A stretch of DNA of 64,000 nt from UBA4416 sp040389965 (GCA_040389965.1 JAZJZF010000013.1:1-64000); one strand, 5' to 3'. Positions 36,352-45,519 are shown, numbered from the stretch's first letter. Translations and numbers: made by a program. The notes: a model not told the origin generated them from the sequence alone.

Positions 36352-37428
36352 TTAATTACTTAATCCTCCTTCTTTCAGTCTTTCTGCATTTTCTGCAAAC
36401 TGCAGGGCATCGATCATTTGCTGAATGTAGCCGTTCATGAAATCCGTTAAGTTATATAGCGTCATGTTAATACGGTGGTCAGTAATACGGTTTTGCGGGT
36501 AATTGTAGGTACGAATTTTCTCTGACCTGTCACCTGTACTTACCATACTTTTACGACGGCCTGTGGTTTCTGCCAATCGTTTTTGAAACTCCAGGTCATA
36601 TAATTTTGTACGTAACATTTCCATTGCTTTTTCACGATTCCCTAACTGGTTACGCTGTGTTTGGCAGGTAACCACAATCCCTGAAGGTTTGTGTGTTAAA
36701 ATTACTTTCGATTCTACTTTATTTACGTTCTGCCCTCCTGCTCCACCGCTTCGTGCTGTGGCCATTTCAATATCAGCCGGCTTAATTTCAATATCCCATT
36801 CTTCAGCTTCAGGCAAAACCACTACGGTTGCTGCCGATGTATGCACACGACCTGCTGCTTCAGTCGACGGAACACGTTGTACACGATGTACACCACTTTC
36901 GAACTTCATAGTTCCAAAAGCATTATTGCCTTTTATACTAAAGCTAATCTCTTTGTAACCACCCATAGAGCCCGGGCTTTCGTCAATAACTTCTAACTGG
37001 TAACCTTTAATTTCGCAGTAACGACGGTACATATCAAACAAATCGCCTGCAAAAAGAGCGGCCTCATCTCCACCTGTACCACCACGTAATTCCATTGTGC
37101 AGTTTTTGGCATCTTCCGGATCTTTCGGTATCAGTAACATACGGATCTCATCGGCCAGTTTTTCTTCTGCAATACGGTTCTCTTCCAGTTCGGCTTTAGC
37201 CATGTCTAAAAAGTCTTTGTCCTTTTCAGTAGCCAAAACTTCTTTAGCGCCATTAATATTGTCTGTAATCTGTTTGTATTTGTAATAGGCTTCTACAATA
37301 GGCTCAAGGTTCCTATATTCAATATTCAATTTTTTAAAAAGTCGCATATCTGCAATCACTGTAGGATCACCCAACTTCGCTTCCACATCCGTATAGCGTC
37401 TTTTTATCTCTTCTAATTTCTCTAACAT
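36352..37428 (-). CDS. prfA: Peptide chain release factor 1
   Basis: 358 residues. It reads UAA and UAG stop codons and triggers peptide release. The GGQ motif is at residues 231-233 (SGGAGGQNVNK). The codon-reading tripeptide is of the RF1 P-x-T type (PST, residues 187-189, in QRVPSTEAAGRVHTS). Normal length, cytoplasmic. A -7-like TATCTTCG lies about 20 bases before the ATG on the minus strand (37457-37450). Confidence 0.97.
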   Translation of the reverse strand: MLEKLEEIKRRYTDVEAKLGDPTVIADMRLFKKLNIEYRNLEPIVEAYYKYKQITDNINGAKEVLATEKDKDFLDMAKAELEENRIAEEKLADEIRMLLIPKDPEDAKNCTMELRGGTGGDEAALFAGDLFDMYRRYCEIKGYQLEVIDESPGSMGGYKEISFSIKGNNAFGTMKFESGVHRVQRVPSTEAAGRVHTSAATVVVLPEAEEWDIEIKPADIEMATARSGGAGGQNVNKVESKVILTHKPSGIVVTCQTQRNQLGNREKAMEMLRTKLYDLEFQKRLAETTGRRKSMVSTGDRSEKIRTYNYPQNRITDHRINMTLYNLTDFMNGYIQQMIDALQFAENAERLKEGGLSN

Positions 37429-37580
37429 AATTTTTTCTCTAACAATTCGCGAAGATACTAATTATACAATAATTAATCTACTCCCAAAAAGGCAATAATT
37501 AACAAACTAAGAATAAAGCCTTTTACTAAATTAATAGGCAATTTAACAGCTTACATAACCCAATATTGAATAGTTTATCT

Positions 37581-37588
37581 TATTTTTG
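37581..37588 (+). promoter_or_regulatory. -7 promoter box of the OmpA-fusion gene
   Basis: TATTTTTG matches TAnnTTTG, 24 bases before the ATG at 37613. The nearest upstream TTG is closer than the usual spacing, so the -33 element is uncertain. Confidence 0.5.
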
Positions 37589-37612
37589 AACATAAATCAA
37601 TAACTCTTTTAT

Positions 37613-40096
37613 ATGAAGAAATTTTTACTTTTAATTTCATTACTCTATTTGTATCAGGCTAAATCACAGGATTTTAATGGATTTAATCAAAGTAACTATG
37701 CAGGTGTTACAGGTGTATATCAACAACCTGCCAGTATTGTAGACAGCCGTATGAAATTCGATATGAATTTAATAGGGGTTAATATTGGTGCCTATAATAA
37801 TTACATTGGTATAAAACGCGAAGCTCTTAAAAAACAAGGTTCATGGTCAGATCCTAAATTTCCGGCCTTTGACGATCCTGATTTTCAGACAAAATACCTG
37901 GAAGCAACCAATAATGGGAAAAACAAAGCATTGGCCATAAACAACCGTATTGCCATGCCATCGTTTATGATAAGCTTAAACCGTAAAAATGCCATTGCAT
38001 TAACCTGGAATATAAGGAATTATGTAAATATTGATGGTGTGTCGCAAGACCTTGCCACGCTTGCTTATAACGAGTTTCAGTACCCAAGTTTATTTGTTCA
38101 AAAACTACAGAATAAAAACCTGAGCGTGCAGGAAATGAGCTGGGCAGAATACGGTTTAACCTTTGCCCATGTATTTAAAGATGATAACGAGCATTATTTT
38201 AAAGGCGGCGTTACCGTTAAATTGTTGAGAGGAATTCAATCGGCTTATATGTTTGTAAAAGACCTTAACTACCAATTGGATACTAAGGATACCCTTTCTC
38301 TTTTTCAATCACATGTTAATTACGGTCACTCCGATAATTTTGAGTTTGGAAACGCTTCTTTAAATGGTGGCTCTTCGGCCTATTCATTTGATTACTCGCA
38401 GTCGTACCCGGGCTTTGGCTTTGATGTGGGATTTGTTTACGAATGGAGGCCTCATTACAATTCCTTTGAATATGGCAAAGAAAAAGAACGTCAGAACTGG
38501 TTAGAGGACAAAAGTAAAAATAAATATAAATTAAAAATTGGCGTATCGGCCACTGACATTGGCTCTATTAAATTTAAAAAAGGAAGTGTAAGTAACGATT
38601 TTATTGCGAATGTGAATTACTGGAATCTAAAACCCATTAATCCTAAAACGGTTGGAGAGCTGGATGATACGCTGGCCGCTCGTTTTGGAAGCGCAGGTGG
38701 TAGTAAGACTTATAGAATGAATCTGCCAACGGCTTTCAGCGCACAAATCGATTATAATATTTACAAAAACTTTTATGTGAACTTAACGCCATACATTGCC
38801 ATGCAGTTTAAAAAGAACGATACCAAAGTGCATGACTGGTCTTCTATTACCTTAACACCCCGTTGGGATCATAAATGGTTTGGAGCGTTTATTCCTATTC
38901 AATACAGTTTCCTGAGCGGGCCAAGAGTTGGTTTGGCTGCGCGTTTAGGGCCCTTAATTATAGGTACTACAAACCTTACACCGCTTATTTCAAAAAAGGC
39001 TATCAATGGCGGAGATATGTATGTGATGTTAAAAATTCCTATCCCTTACGGAAAAGTAAAAGACAGGGATAAAGATGGCATTGTTAACAAAAAAGATAAA
39101 TGCCCTGATGTATTTGGTGTACTTGAGTTTAATGGTTGTCCTGATAAAGATGGAGATCATATTCAGGATAGCGAAGATAAATGTCCTGATATCCCGGGAT
39201 TGGCTTCTGCACAGGGTTGTCCTGACAGAGACGGTGATGGCATTTCGGATATGGATGACAGATGTCCTGATGAAAAAGGACCAGCAGAATACAATGGTTG
39301 CCCGGATAGAGATGGAGATACTGTAGTTGATAAAGATGATATTTGCCCTGATGTACCGGGATTAGTGGCCTTGGCAGGCTGTCCTGATAAAGATGGTGAT
39401 GGTATTGCTGATATTGATGATGAGTGTCCGGATATTGCAGGCTTAAAAGAATTTTTAGGTTGTCCTGATAAAGACGGAGATCAGACTCCTGATAAATACG
39501 ATTTATGTCCGGATGTCCCTGGACCTAAATCAGCTAAAGGCTGTCCTGATAAAGATGGTGATACCGTGTTGGATAAAGATGATAGCTGCCCGGATGTTGC
39601 CGGAGCAGTTGATAATAAAGGATGCCCTTGGCCGGATACTGATAAGGATGGTGTTGATGACCGAAATGATGCCTGCCCTACTACACCGGGTTTAAAAGAG
39701 CTTAAAGGTTGCCCTCCTGCTCCTGTATTAAAAGTAGAAGAGCAAAAAATATTAGAGCAGGCTTTCTCGAGTTTAGAATTTGCAACCGGAAAAGATATCA
39801 TTAAGAAAACTTCTTATGCGTCGTTAAACAGCCTGGCCGGCTTAATGAAACAGCATCCAACCGATTGGCTTTTAAAATTATCAGGCCATACCGATAATCA
39901 GGGTAATGCCGCTAAAAACATGTTGTTATCACAAAAACGTGCTAACGCGGTTAAAAAATACCTGGTAAGCAAAGGTGTAAAAGCTGATAAAGTTACTACT
40001 GAGTGGTTCGGTCAAACAGTGCCAATTGCTGATAACACAACCGAAGCCGGCCGTCAGAAAAACCGCCGTGTAGAGATGAAAGTATTATTTAAGTAA
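37613..40096 (+). CDS. DUF5723 barrel - thrombospondin type 3 repeats - OmpA peptidoglycan-binding fusion
   Basis: 827 residues with a signal peptide (1-19). Residues about 20-480 are a DUF5723-like outer-membrane domain (SNYAGVTGVYQQPASIVDSR ... RIAMPSFMISLNRKNA). Residues about 483-705 are eight 27-residue thrombospondin type 3 repeats (DxDGDGIxDxDDxCPDxxGxxxxxGCP), which bind calcium and form a stiff rod. Residues about 715-827 are an OmpA C-terminal domain (LSGHTDNQGN ... NRRVEMKVLFK) that binds peptidoglycan. It therefore links the outer membrane to the wall. Single gene, own promoter, terminator behind. Confidence 0.9.
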   Translation: MKKFLLLISLLYLYQAKSQDFNGFNQSNYAGVTGVYQQPASIVDSRMKFDMNLIGVNIGAYNNYIGIKREALKKQGSWSDPKFPAFDDPDFQTKYLEATNNGKNKALAINNRIAMPSFMISLNRKNAIALTWNIRNYVNIDGVSQDLATLAYNEFQYPSLFVQKLQNKNLSVQEMSWAEYGLTFAHVFKDDNEHYFKGGVTVKLLRGIQSAYMFVKDLNYQLDTKDTLSLFQSHVNYGHSDNFEFGNASLNGGSSAYSFDYSQSYPGFGFDVGFVYEWRPHYNSFEYGKEKERQNWLEDKSKNKYKLKIGVSATDIGSIKFKKGSVSNDFIANVNYWNLKPINPKTVGELDDTLAARFGSAGGSKTYRMNLPTAFSAQIDYNIYKNFYVNLTPYIAMQFKKNDTKVHDWSSITLTPRWDHKWFGAFIPIQYSFLSGPRVGLAARLGPLIIGTTNLTPLISKKAINGGDMYVMLKIPIPYGKVKDRDKDGIVNKKDKCPDVFGVLEFNGCPDKDGDHIQDSEDKCPDIPGLASAQGCPDRDGDGISDMDDRCPDEKGPAEYNGCPDRDGDTVVDKDDICPDVPGLVALAGCPDKDGDGIADIDDECPDIAGLKEFLGCPDKDGDQTPDKYDLCPDVPGPKSAKGCPDKDGDTVLDKDDSCPDVAGAVDNKGCPWPDTDKDGVDDRNDACPTTPGLKELKGCPPAPVLKVEEQKILEQAFSSLEFATGKDIIKKTSYASLNSLAGLMKQHPTDWLLKLSGHTDNQGNAAKNMLLSQKRANAVKKYLVSKGVKADKVTTEWFGQTVPIADNTTEAGRQKNRRVEMKVLFK

Positions 40097-40113
40097 TAAA
40101 AATACTAAATTTT

Positions 40114-40148
40114 AAAAAGCCCGTTACAATGTTTGTGGCGGGCTTTTT
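40114..40148 (+). terminator. Intrinsic terminator
   Basis: AAAAAGCCCG (40114-40123) pairs with CGGGCTTTTT (40139-40148) around a 15-base loop, directly after the OmpA-fusion stop. Confidence 0.9.
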
Positions 40149-40168
40149 CTGCAGTATAACATATGCTT

Positions 40169-40197
40169 CGTCATGCTGAACTTGATCCGGTATGACG
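40169..40197. repeat. REP-like intergenic hairpin
   Basis: The ends CGTCAT and ATGACG pair perfectly, and the inner part (GCTGAACTTGATCCGGT) extends the stem through two G-T pairs. There is no T run, so it is not a terminator. The CGTCATGCTGAACTTG core is like short palindromic intergenic repeats I know from other Bacteroidota genomes. Only one copy was noticed here. Confidence 0.45.
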
Positions 40198-40315
40198 ACT
40201 AAATGGTTTCTTCCGATTAATTGCTATTGTCAATAACTCTTTAACGTTTTATAGGTCATTTTTTTAACATCTTATTAAAAAATACTTTAAGTTTACAGGC
40301 TTATTTTTTTGAACC

Positions 40316-41821
40316 TTGGAAACCGAAGATAATATCATTACGCGTCAGTTATATCCATACCAGGATGAAGCTGTAAATACTATATTCAATAAGTTAAAAG
40401 AGGCTAAACCTAACGAGAATATATTATTCCAATTGCCTACAGGCGGCGGTAAAACCATTATATTTTCGGAAATAGCAAAACGTTACATCAACCATTTCAA
40501 TCGTAAAGTGCTTATTTTAACGCACCGTATTGAGTTGAGTAAACAAACATCGGCAGTATTGGCCAGCATTGGAATTAAGAACAAGGTTATTAATTCTGAA
40601 GTAAAAGACCTTCCACAGCAAAGTGAATTTCAAAGCTTTACAGCCCTTGTAGAAACGCTCAATAACCGTTTGCAGGAAGATGACCAGTTTTTGGAAGACA
40701 TTGGATTGGTAATTGTGGATGAGGCGCATTATAATTCTTTCCGTAAGATCTTTCATTATTTTGAAAACGTCAATATTTTAGGAGTTACCGCAACGCCTTT
40801 AAGTAGTAATAAAAAATTACCTCTCTATCAAACCTATAAAGAAATTATTGTAGGCGAAAGTATCCCTTCCTTAATAGAACAAGGTTATTTAGCAGAAGGT
40901 GTTACTCATTCCAATGATGTAAATTTAAGTGGATTAAGAGTGGGTAACAATGGTGAATTTACAACAGGTTCGCATGAAATGCTTTATACCCAAGCACTCA
41001 TGCAGGGTAAGCTACTGGATGCTTACGAAGAAATTGGTAAAGGAACTAAAACACTTATTTTTAATGCCGGAATTTTAACCAGTATAGCCGTTTACAATAT
41101 GTTTAAGGCAAAAGGCTATCCTGTAAAATATTTAGACAGTACATTCAGTGATCGCGACAGGGCCGAAACCCTTGATTGGTTTAAGCATACAAAAGACGGC
41201 ATTTTAAGTTCGGTAAGTATTTTAACTACCGGTTTTGATGAGCCCGAAGTAGAGACCATTATTTTAAACAGGGCTACCAAATCGCTCACACTTTATCACC
41301 AAATGATTGGTCGTGGCTCAAGGGTATTGCCACACAAGAAAAAATTTAATATTGTAGATCTTGGAAATAACTCCCGCAGGTTCAATCTCTGGCAGTTTCC
41401 TATAGACTGGAAACATGTATTTGTTGCGCCGCATTTATACCTTGAGCAACGTTACAAAGATGAGTGGGATTATGAGTTAGAGAACGATTACGAATTACCG
41501 GAAGACATTAAATCACGATTCCTGAATTCATCGGCCGAAGCATTTATTGTGCGTGAAAGATACCTGCAATGCTTGCGTAAGGGATTAAAACCTCAAACGG
41601 TACTCGATCAGTCGCTCGACGATCACTTTGGCCGTATTAAAGATAATGCCGCCGATTTTGATGAGGCATTTGAATTATTTGAGCTATTGAGCGAAGAGGT
41701 AAAATACCGTGTGAAACAGTTTGCCAAATGCATTAACGCTACCAATAACTACACCGATTATCAGACCCAAACTTACAGCAGTAAACTCCGCCGTAGGCTT
41801 ATTGGTTGGTTTGTGGAATAG
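40316..41821 (+). CDS. DEAD/DEAH-box (superfamily 2) helicase
   Basis: 501 residues. The start is TTG at 40316 (read as Met), since no ATG lies in a better place and the Q-like motif LYPYQDEAV follows directly. Walker A is PTGGGKT (41-47), Walker B DEAH (135-138), motif III GVTATPL, and motif VI YHQMIGRGSRV. The layout resembles the RadD/Type III restriction helicase-like group that acts on DNA. The C-terminal 150 residues are specific and unrecognised. The last codons overlap the promoter of the MbnP operon. Role in repair is inferred. Confidence 0.85.
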   Translation: METEDNIITRQLYPYQDEAVNTIFNKLKEAKPNENILFQLPTGGGKTIIFSEIAKRYINHFNRKVLILTHRIELSKQTSAVLASIGIKNKVINSEVKDLPQQSEFQSFTALVETLNNRLQEDDQFLEDIGLVIVDEAHYNSFRKIFHYFENVNILGVTATPLSSNKKLPLYQTYKEIIVGESIPSLIEQGYLAEGVTHSNDVNLSGLRVGNNGEFTTGSHEMLYTQALMQGKLLDAYEEIGKGTKTLIFNAGILTSIAVYNMFKAKGYPVKYLDSTFSDRDRAETLDWFKHTKDGILSSVSILTTGFDEPEVETIILNRATKSLTLYHQMIGRGSRVLPHKKKFNIVDLGNNSRRFNLWQFPIDWKHVFVAPHLYLEQRYKDEWDYELENDYELPEDIKSRFLNSSAEAFIVRERYLQCLRKGLKPQTVLDQSLDDHFGRIKDNAADFDEAFELFELLSEEVKYRVKQFAKCINATNNYTDYQTQTYSSKLRRRLIGWFVE

Positions 41822-41852
41822 TTTGCAATTACAGCCAAAATTATTAGCTTTG
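41822..41852 (+). promoter_or_regulatory. Promoter of the MbnP/MbnH operon
   Basis: TTTG (41822-41825), a 19-base spacer and TAGCTTTG (41845-41852) match the Bacteroidota consensus. The box ends 15 bases before the ATG at 41868. A short GCTTT/AAAGC hairpin overlaps the expected start point. Confidence 0.7.
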
Positions 41853-41867
41853 TAAGAAAGCTTTCTC

Positions 41868-42650
41868 ATGCGTTTCTCATTCCTTTTTATAGCAATAGGT
41901 GTTGTGCTTTTTTCATGTAAAAAAACCACCGTTACACCTCCCGAAGAAATGCCTCCTTTAAACGGAACTCCAACTTCAAATGCATCGTTACGTTTAAACC
42001 TGGCTCATATTGCAAACAATAGCCCATTAGCTCTGGGAACCACAACATACACAACCAGCAATAATGATACTTTCTCTGTAAAATTATTTAAATACTATCT
42101 TAGCAATGTCAGTTTAAAAAACCAGGCAGGACAAACCATAACGGTTCCCGGTTCTTATTTTCTGGTTGATGAAGCCGACCCTCTGAGTAAAATTATAAAC
42201 CTGCAAAATATTCCTTCTGATGATTATACGTCGATAAGTTTTATGATTGGTGTAGATTCTGCACGTAATGTTTCAGGAGCACAAACAGGGGCCTTAGATC
42301 CTTCCAACGGCATGTTCTGGAGCTGGACTACCGGTTATATTATGGCTAAAGTAGAAGGTAGTTCTCCTCAATCGGGCAGTGGCCTTAAAGACCTTGTTTT
42401 TCACATAGGTGGTTTTTCGGGTGCTAATAAAGGCATCAGAACAGTTACCTTAAATTTGCCTATAAATGCGCATGTACATGCCGAGCACCAAACACAGGTC
42501 AATATATCTGCCGATGTAGCAAAATGGTTCTCAGGAGTCAATACTGTTGATTTTTCTCTTACTTACGACATTACGATTGTTAATTCGAGATCAAAAAGTA
42601 TTGCTGATAATTATGTAAATATGTTTACTGTTACTTCTGTAGTTAATTGA
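41868..42650 (+). CDS. MbnP-family copper-binding lipoprotein
   Basis: 260 residues with a lipoprotein signal (lipobox LFSC, Cys17). The body matches the MbnP family: KLFKYYLSNVSL, a FWSWTTGYIMAKVEG segment (Trp151 and Trp153), a FHIGG motif with His179, and HVHAEH near 202-207. In methanotrophs MbnP carries a tryptophan oxidised to kynurenine by the di-heme enzyme MbnH and binds copper. The next gene encodes such an enzyme, which supports the pairing. The Trp that is modified here cannot be fixed by eye. No methanobactin precursor or MbnB/MbnC gene is in the window. Confidence 0.82.
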   Translation: MRFSFLFIAIGVVLFSCKKTTVTPPEEMPPLNGTPTSNASLRLNLAHIANNSPLALGTTTYTTSNNDTFSVKLFKYYLSNVSLKNQAGQTITVPGSYFLVDEADPLSKIINLQNIPSDDYTSISFMIGVDSARNVSGAQTGALDPSNGMFWSWTTGYIMAKVEGSSPQSGSGLKDLVFHIGGFSGANKGIRTVTLNLPINAHVHAEHQTQVNISADVAKWFSGVNTVDFSLTYDITIVNSRSKSIADNYVNMFTVTSVVN

Positions 42651-43681
42651 TGAAAAAAATTGCCTTCATACTATTATCAGCACTTACACTTGTATCCTGT
42701 TCTGTTGACCCCGAAATTAAGCCTGTTTTGCCCTCATCCGGAGTAAAAGAAATAATTCCCGAAGGCTGGCCTGAGCCCTATTATCGTTTTACAGACAACG
42801 CCATTACACCCGAAAAATTCACTTTAGGAAGGGCTTTGTTTTACGAACCCATGTTTTCACTGGATAATACCATTTCCTGTGGCTCATGCCATCAACAATT
42901 TGCTGCTTTTGCCCATAGTGCGCATCAGTTTAGTCATGGCATAAACGGTTTACTTGGCAAACGCAATGCCCCTGCCCTGCAAAACCTTACCTGGAACACC
43001 AGTTTTATGCACGATGGTGGCGTTAATAATATTGAAGTGTTTCCGCCCGCCCCTATTACCAACCCGATAGAAATGGACGAAACGTTGCCGGGAGTGGTTC
43101 AGAAAATAGCAGCCAGCGCAAAATACAAAGACCTTTTCAGAAAAGCGTATGGCGATGATACGGTTACCACACAACGCATGTTTAAAGCCATTGCCCAGTT
43201 TATGGGAACCATGTATTCATACAGTAGTAAGTATGATAAAGTAAAAAATCATACGGCTGAATTTACAGCCCAGGAACAAAGTGGTTATACTATTTTTGTA
43301 CAAAAATGTGCTTCCTGCCATAAAGAACCTCTATTTACAGATTATCAGTTCAGAAATAACGGTTTAAGTGTAAATGTGAATATTAATGACAGCGGAAGGG
43401 CTCATATTACCGGAAACCCTGCCGATCGGTACAAATTTAAGACACCGAGCCTCCGTAATATAGAAGTTTCTGGGCCTTATATGCATGATGGTCGCTACAT
43501 GACACTTAGCGACTGTCTTGACCATTATACCTCCAGTATTGTTAACGGTCCAACACTTGATCCCTTATTAAATGGTGGAATTTCTTTAAATACTCAGGAA
43601 AAAAGTGATATTATTGCATTTCTAAAGACATTAACAGATCATGAGTTCCTGTCAGACAAACGTTACGCGGAAAGTAATTAA
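42650..43681 (+). CDS. Di-heme cytochrome c peroxidase-like protein (MbnH/MauG family)
   Basis: 343 residues from the ATG at 42650; a TTG one codon earlier is unlikely. The ATG overlaps the MbnP stop (TGATG), so the two are coupled. Lipobox near residue 17 (LTLVSC). Two c-type heme sites are present: CGSCH at about 77-81 and CASCH at about 220-224. Further family motifs are NAPALQNL, MHDGG and the C-terminal SGPYMHDGRYMTLSDCLDHY. Members reduce hydrogen peroxide or oxidise a partner protein's tryptophan. Given the MbnP partner, the second role is likelier. It acts in the periplasm or on the inner face of the outer membrane. Confidence 0.87.
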   Translation: MKKIAFILLSALTLVSCSVDPEIKPVLPSSGVKEIIPEGWPEPYYRFTDNAITPEKFTLGRALFYEPMFSLDNTISCGSCHQQFAAFAHSAHQFSHGINGLLGKRNAPALQNLTWNTSFMHDGGVNNIEVFPPAPITNPIEMDETLPGVVQKIAASAKYKDLFRKAYGDDTVTTQRMFKAIAQFMGTMYSYSSKYDKVKNHTAEFTAQEQSGYTIFVQKCASCHKEPLFTDYQFRNNGLSVNVNINDSGRAHITGNPADRYKFKTPSLRNIEVSGPYMHDGRYMTLSDCLDHYTSSIVNGPTLDPLLNGGISLNTQEKSDIIAFLKTLTDHEFLSDKRYAESN

Positions 43682-43699
43682 TTTATAAAAAATACAACC

Positions 43700-44077
43700 A
43701 TGAAAACACTTATTAAATTATCGCTGATTGTTGTGTTAGCTCTTGGCTTCACAGCTTGTAAAAAAAATCAAACCGGTGGAAAAGCTTCTGTAAAAGGAGT
43801 TGTAGCACATCATGGTAAGGCAATTCCGGCAGCATTTGTTTATATAAAATTTAATACAACCGAGTTTCCGGGCGAAGATTACAAACTTTACGATACCTAT
43901 GTAAAATCAGATGCCAATGGAAATTATGTTATTCCATTATACAAAGGCAGCTATTATTTATATGCAATGGGTTATGATGAGGCTATTCCTCCTCCGTTTA
44001 TTGTAAAAGGCGGTTTATCCTTTTCTATCAGGAACAAGGAAAATTTAACGCTGGACATAGCTGTTAGTGAAGAATAA
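43700..44077 (+). CDS. Small lipoprotein with carboxypeptidase-regulatory-like domain
   Basis: 125 residues, lipobox GFTAC (Cys20). The mature part is a transthyretin-like beta-sandwich: VKGVVAHHGKAIPAAFVYIKF, then SDANGNYVIPLYKGSYYLYAMGYDE. It sits 18 bases after the di-heme enzyme, so it is probably the third gene of the MbnP/MbnH operon. A His-His pair in the first strand and acidic residues could contribute to metal contacts, but this is speculative. Confidence 0.75.
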   Translation: MKTLIKLSLIVVLALGFTACKKNQTGGKASVKGVVAHHGKAIPAAFVYIKFNTTEFPGEDYKLYDTYVKSDANGNYVIPLYKGSYYLYAMGYDEAIPPPFIVKGGLSFSIRNKENLTLDIAVSEE

Positions 44078-44166
44078 TTTTAAACAATTAGCTGTCAATT
44101 CATTATATATTTTAATAACAAAAGAATTTTATTTATCTTCGCAACTCAAAAAAATTTAAATTAACC

Positions 44167-44928
44167 ATGTCAGAGGAAACACTACAAAAAGCACAAGAAG
44201 AAATTGTTGAACCGGTTGCGGAGAAAAAAGCGAAGAAATCGTCTTCAGGTAAAAATTTAGATTTAGCAGGATTAGAGTTCTTTTACGAAAAAAACAAAAA
44301 AGCCATTACTTACGGTGGAGGTGCTTTATTGGCTATAGTTGCTATATTCTCTTTTTATAAATTTTACTGGTTACCGGGTCAGGAGAAAGAAGCAAGTAAT
44401 GAATTATACATTGCTCAGTCTTATTTTGAGAAAGACAGTTTTAACATTGCCTTAAATGGTAATGTGAACGTACAAACAGGTAACGGTCAGGTTACCATGG
44501 TTGGTTTCAAAGATTTGGCAGACAATTATTCTTCTACTAAGGTTGGTAATTTATCAAATTATTACGCGGGAATTTGCTTATTAAGAACCGGTAAATTTGA
44601 AGAAGCAATCGAATACCTTGAAAAATTTGATGGTAATGACGAAATGCTTGCTCCTGTTGCTACCGGTGCTATTGGCGATGCGTATATGGAATTGAATAAT
44701 GTTGATGAAGCTACTAAATTCTATTTAAAAGCAGCTGAAAAATCAACCAATGCCTTTACTACTCCTATGTTCCTGAAAAAAGCAGGTTTTGCTTACGAGC
44801 AAAAAGCAAATTATACGGAAGCTTTGGCAACCTATGAGCGTTTAAAAAATGAATATTCTCAAAGTACGGAAGCCCGTGATGTAGAAAAATACATTGCAAG
44901 GGTTAAACAACTTGGAAACATACAATAA
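44167..44928 (+). CDS. Membrane-anchored TPR protein (YfgM-like)
   Basis: 253 residues. A Lys/Glu-rich cytoplasmic N-terminus (about 1-50) precedes one transmembrane helix (about 54-72, GGGALLAIVAIFSFYKFYW) and a periplasmic TPR domain (LAQSYFEKDSFNIALNG, YYAGICLLRTGKFEEAIEYLE, ALATYERLKNEYSQST). Similar tail-in-membrane TPR proteins assist envelope biogenesis. A TATCTTCG box (44134-44141) lies 25 bases before the ATG. It is followed by a terminator hairpin ahead of ribH. Confidence 0.8.
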   Translation: MSEETLQKAQEEIVEPVAEKKAKKSSSGKNLDLAGLEFFYEKNKKAITYGGGALLAIVAIFSFYKFYWLPGQEKEASNELYIAQSYFEKDSFNIALNGNVNVQTGNGQVTMVGFKDLADNYSSTKVGNLSNYYAGICLLRTGKFEEAIEYLEKFDGNDEMLAPVATGAIGDAYMELNNVDEATKFYLKAAEKSTNAFTTPMFLKKAGFAYEQKANYTEALATYERLKNEYSQSTEARDVEKYIARVKQLGNIQ

Positions 44929-44948
44929 ACTCAATAACAAGTAATTAG

Positions 44949-44974
44949 AAAGGTGATGAGAGTCACCTTTTTTT
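44949..44974 (+). terminator. Intrinsic terminator between TPR gene and ribH
   Basis: AAAGGTGA (44949-44956) pairs with TCACCTTT (44963-44970) around a six-base loop, followed by a T run. It covers an upstream in-frame start of ribH and so argues for the start at 44992. Confidence 0.8.
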
Positions 44975-44991
44975 ATTTAAAAGAACCGATC

Positions 44992-45507
44992 ATGGCCAGC
45001 GAATTAAAAAACCTATCCACCTTTGAGGGAACCGAGATCCCTGATGCATCTAACATGAAATTTGGCATTGTATGGGCCGAATGGAACCATAAAATAACGC
45101 ATGCTTTAATGCAGGGCGCTTATGATACTTTACTAAAACATGGTGCAAAAGCAGAATCTATCATTGTTAAAACCGTTCCGGGAGCATTTGAACTGACTCT
45201 GGGTGCTCAATACATGGCTGAATCTACCAATGTAGATGCTGTTATTTGCGTTGGCTGCGTTATACAGGGCGATACAAAACACTTTGATTTTATTTGCGAT
45301 GCCGTAGCCAAAGGCATTACTGATTTAAATATAAAGCATAATTTACCTTTTATATTTGGCGTATTAACTACAAATACCCAGGAGCAAGCCGAAGACCGTG
45401 CCGGTGGAAAACATGGTAATAAAGGCGATGAGGCAGCTGTGACAGCTATAAAAATGCTGGGATTAAAAAACAGCTTCGGAGCAAATAAAGGTAAAATAGG
45501 ATTTTAA
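44992..45507 (+). CDS. ribH: 6,7-dimethyl-8-ribityllumazine synthase
   Basis: 171 residues from ATG 44992 (MASELKNLSTF). It condenses the ribityl-pyrimidinedione with dihydroxybutanone phosphate in riboflavin synthesis. Motifs are FGIVWAEWN, VPGAFELTLGAQYM, CVGCVIQGDTKHFDFIC and PFIFGVLTTNTQEQAEDR. The longer frame from the GTG at 44953 would translate the upstream terminator hairpin, so it is rejected. Normal length, cytoplasmic, single gene, and a terminator follows. Confidence 0.95.
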   Translation: MASELKNLSTFEGTEIPDASNMKFGIVWAEWNHKITHALMQGAYDTLLKHGAKAESIIVKTVPGAFELTLGAQYMAESTNVDAVICVGCVIQGDTKHFDFICDAVAKGITDLNIKHNLPFIFGVLTTNTQEQAEDRAGGKHGNKGDEAAVTAIKMLGLKNSFGANKGKIGF

Positions 45508-45519
45508 GAATTATTGAAT

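Noticed and set aside
41868..43681. Methanobactin biosynthesis operon
   Set aside because: Only the MbnP and MbnH types are present. No precursor peptide or MbnB/MbnC gene is near.
44953..44991. Longer ribH start at GTG 44953
   Set aside because: It would translate the terminator hairpin, and the added residues are not part of lumazine synthases.
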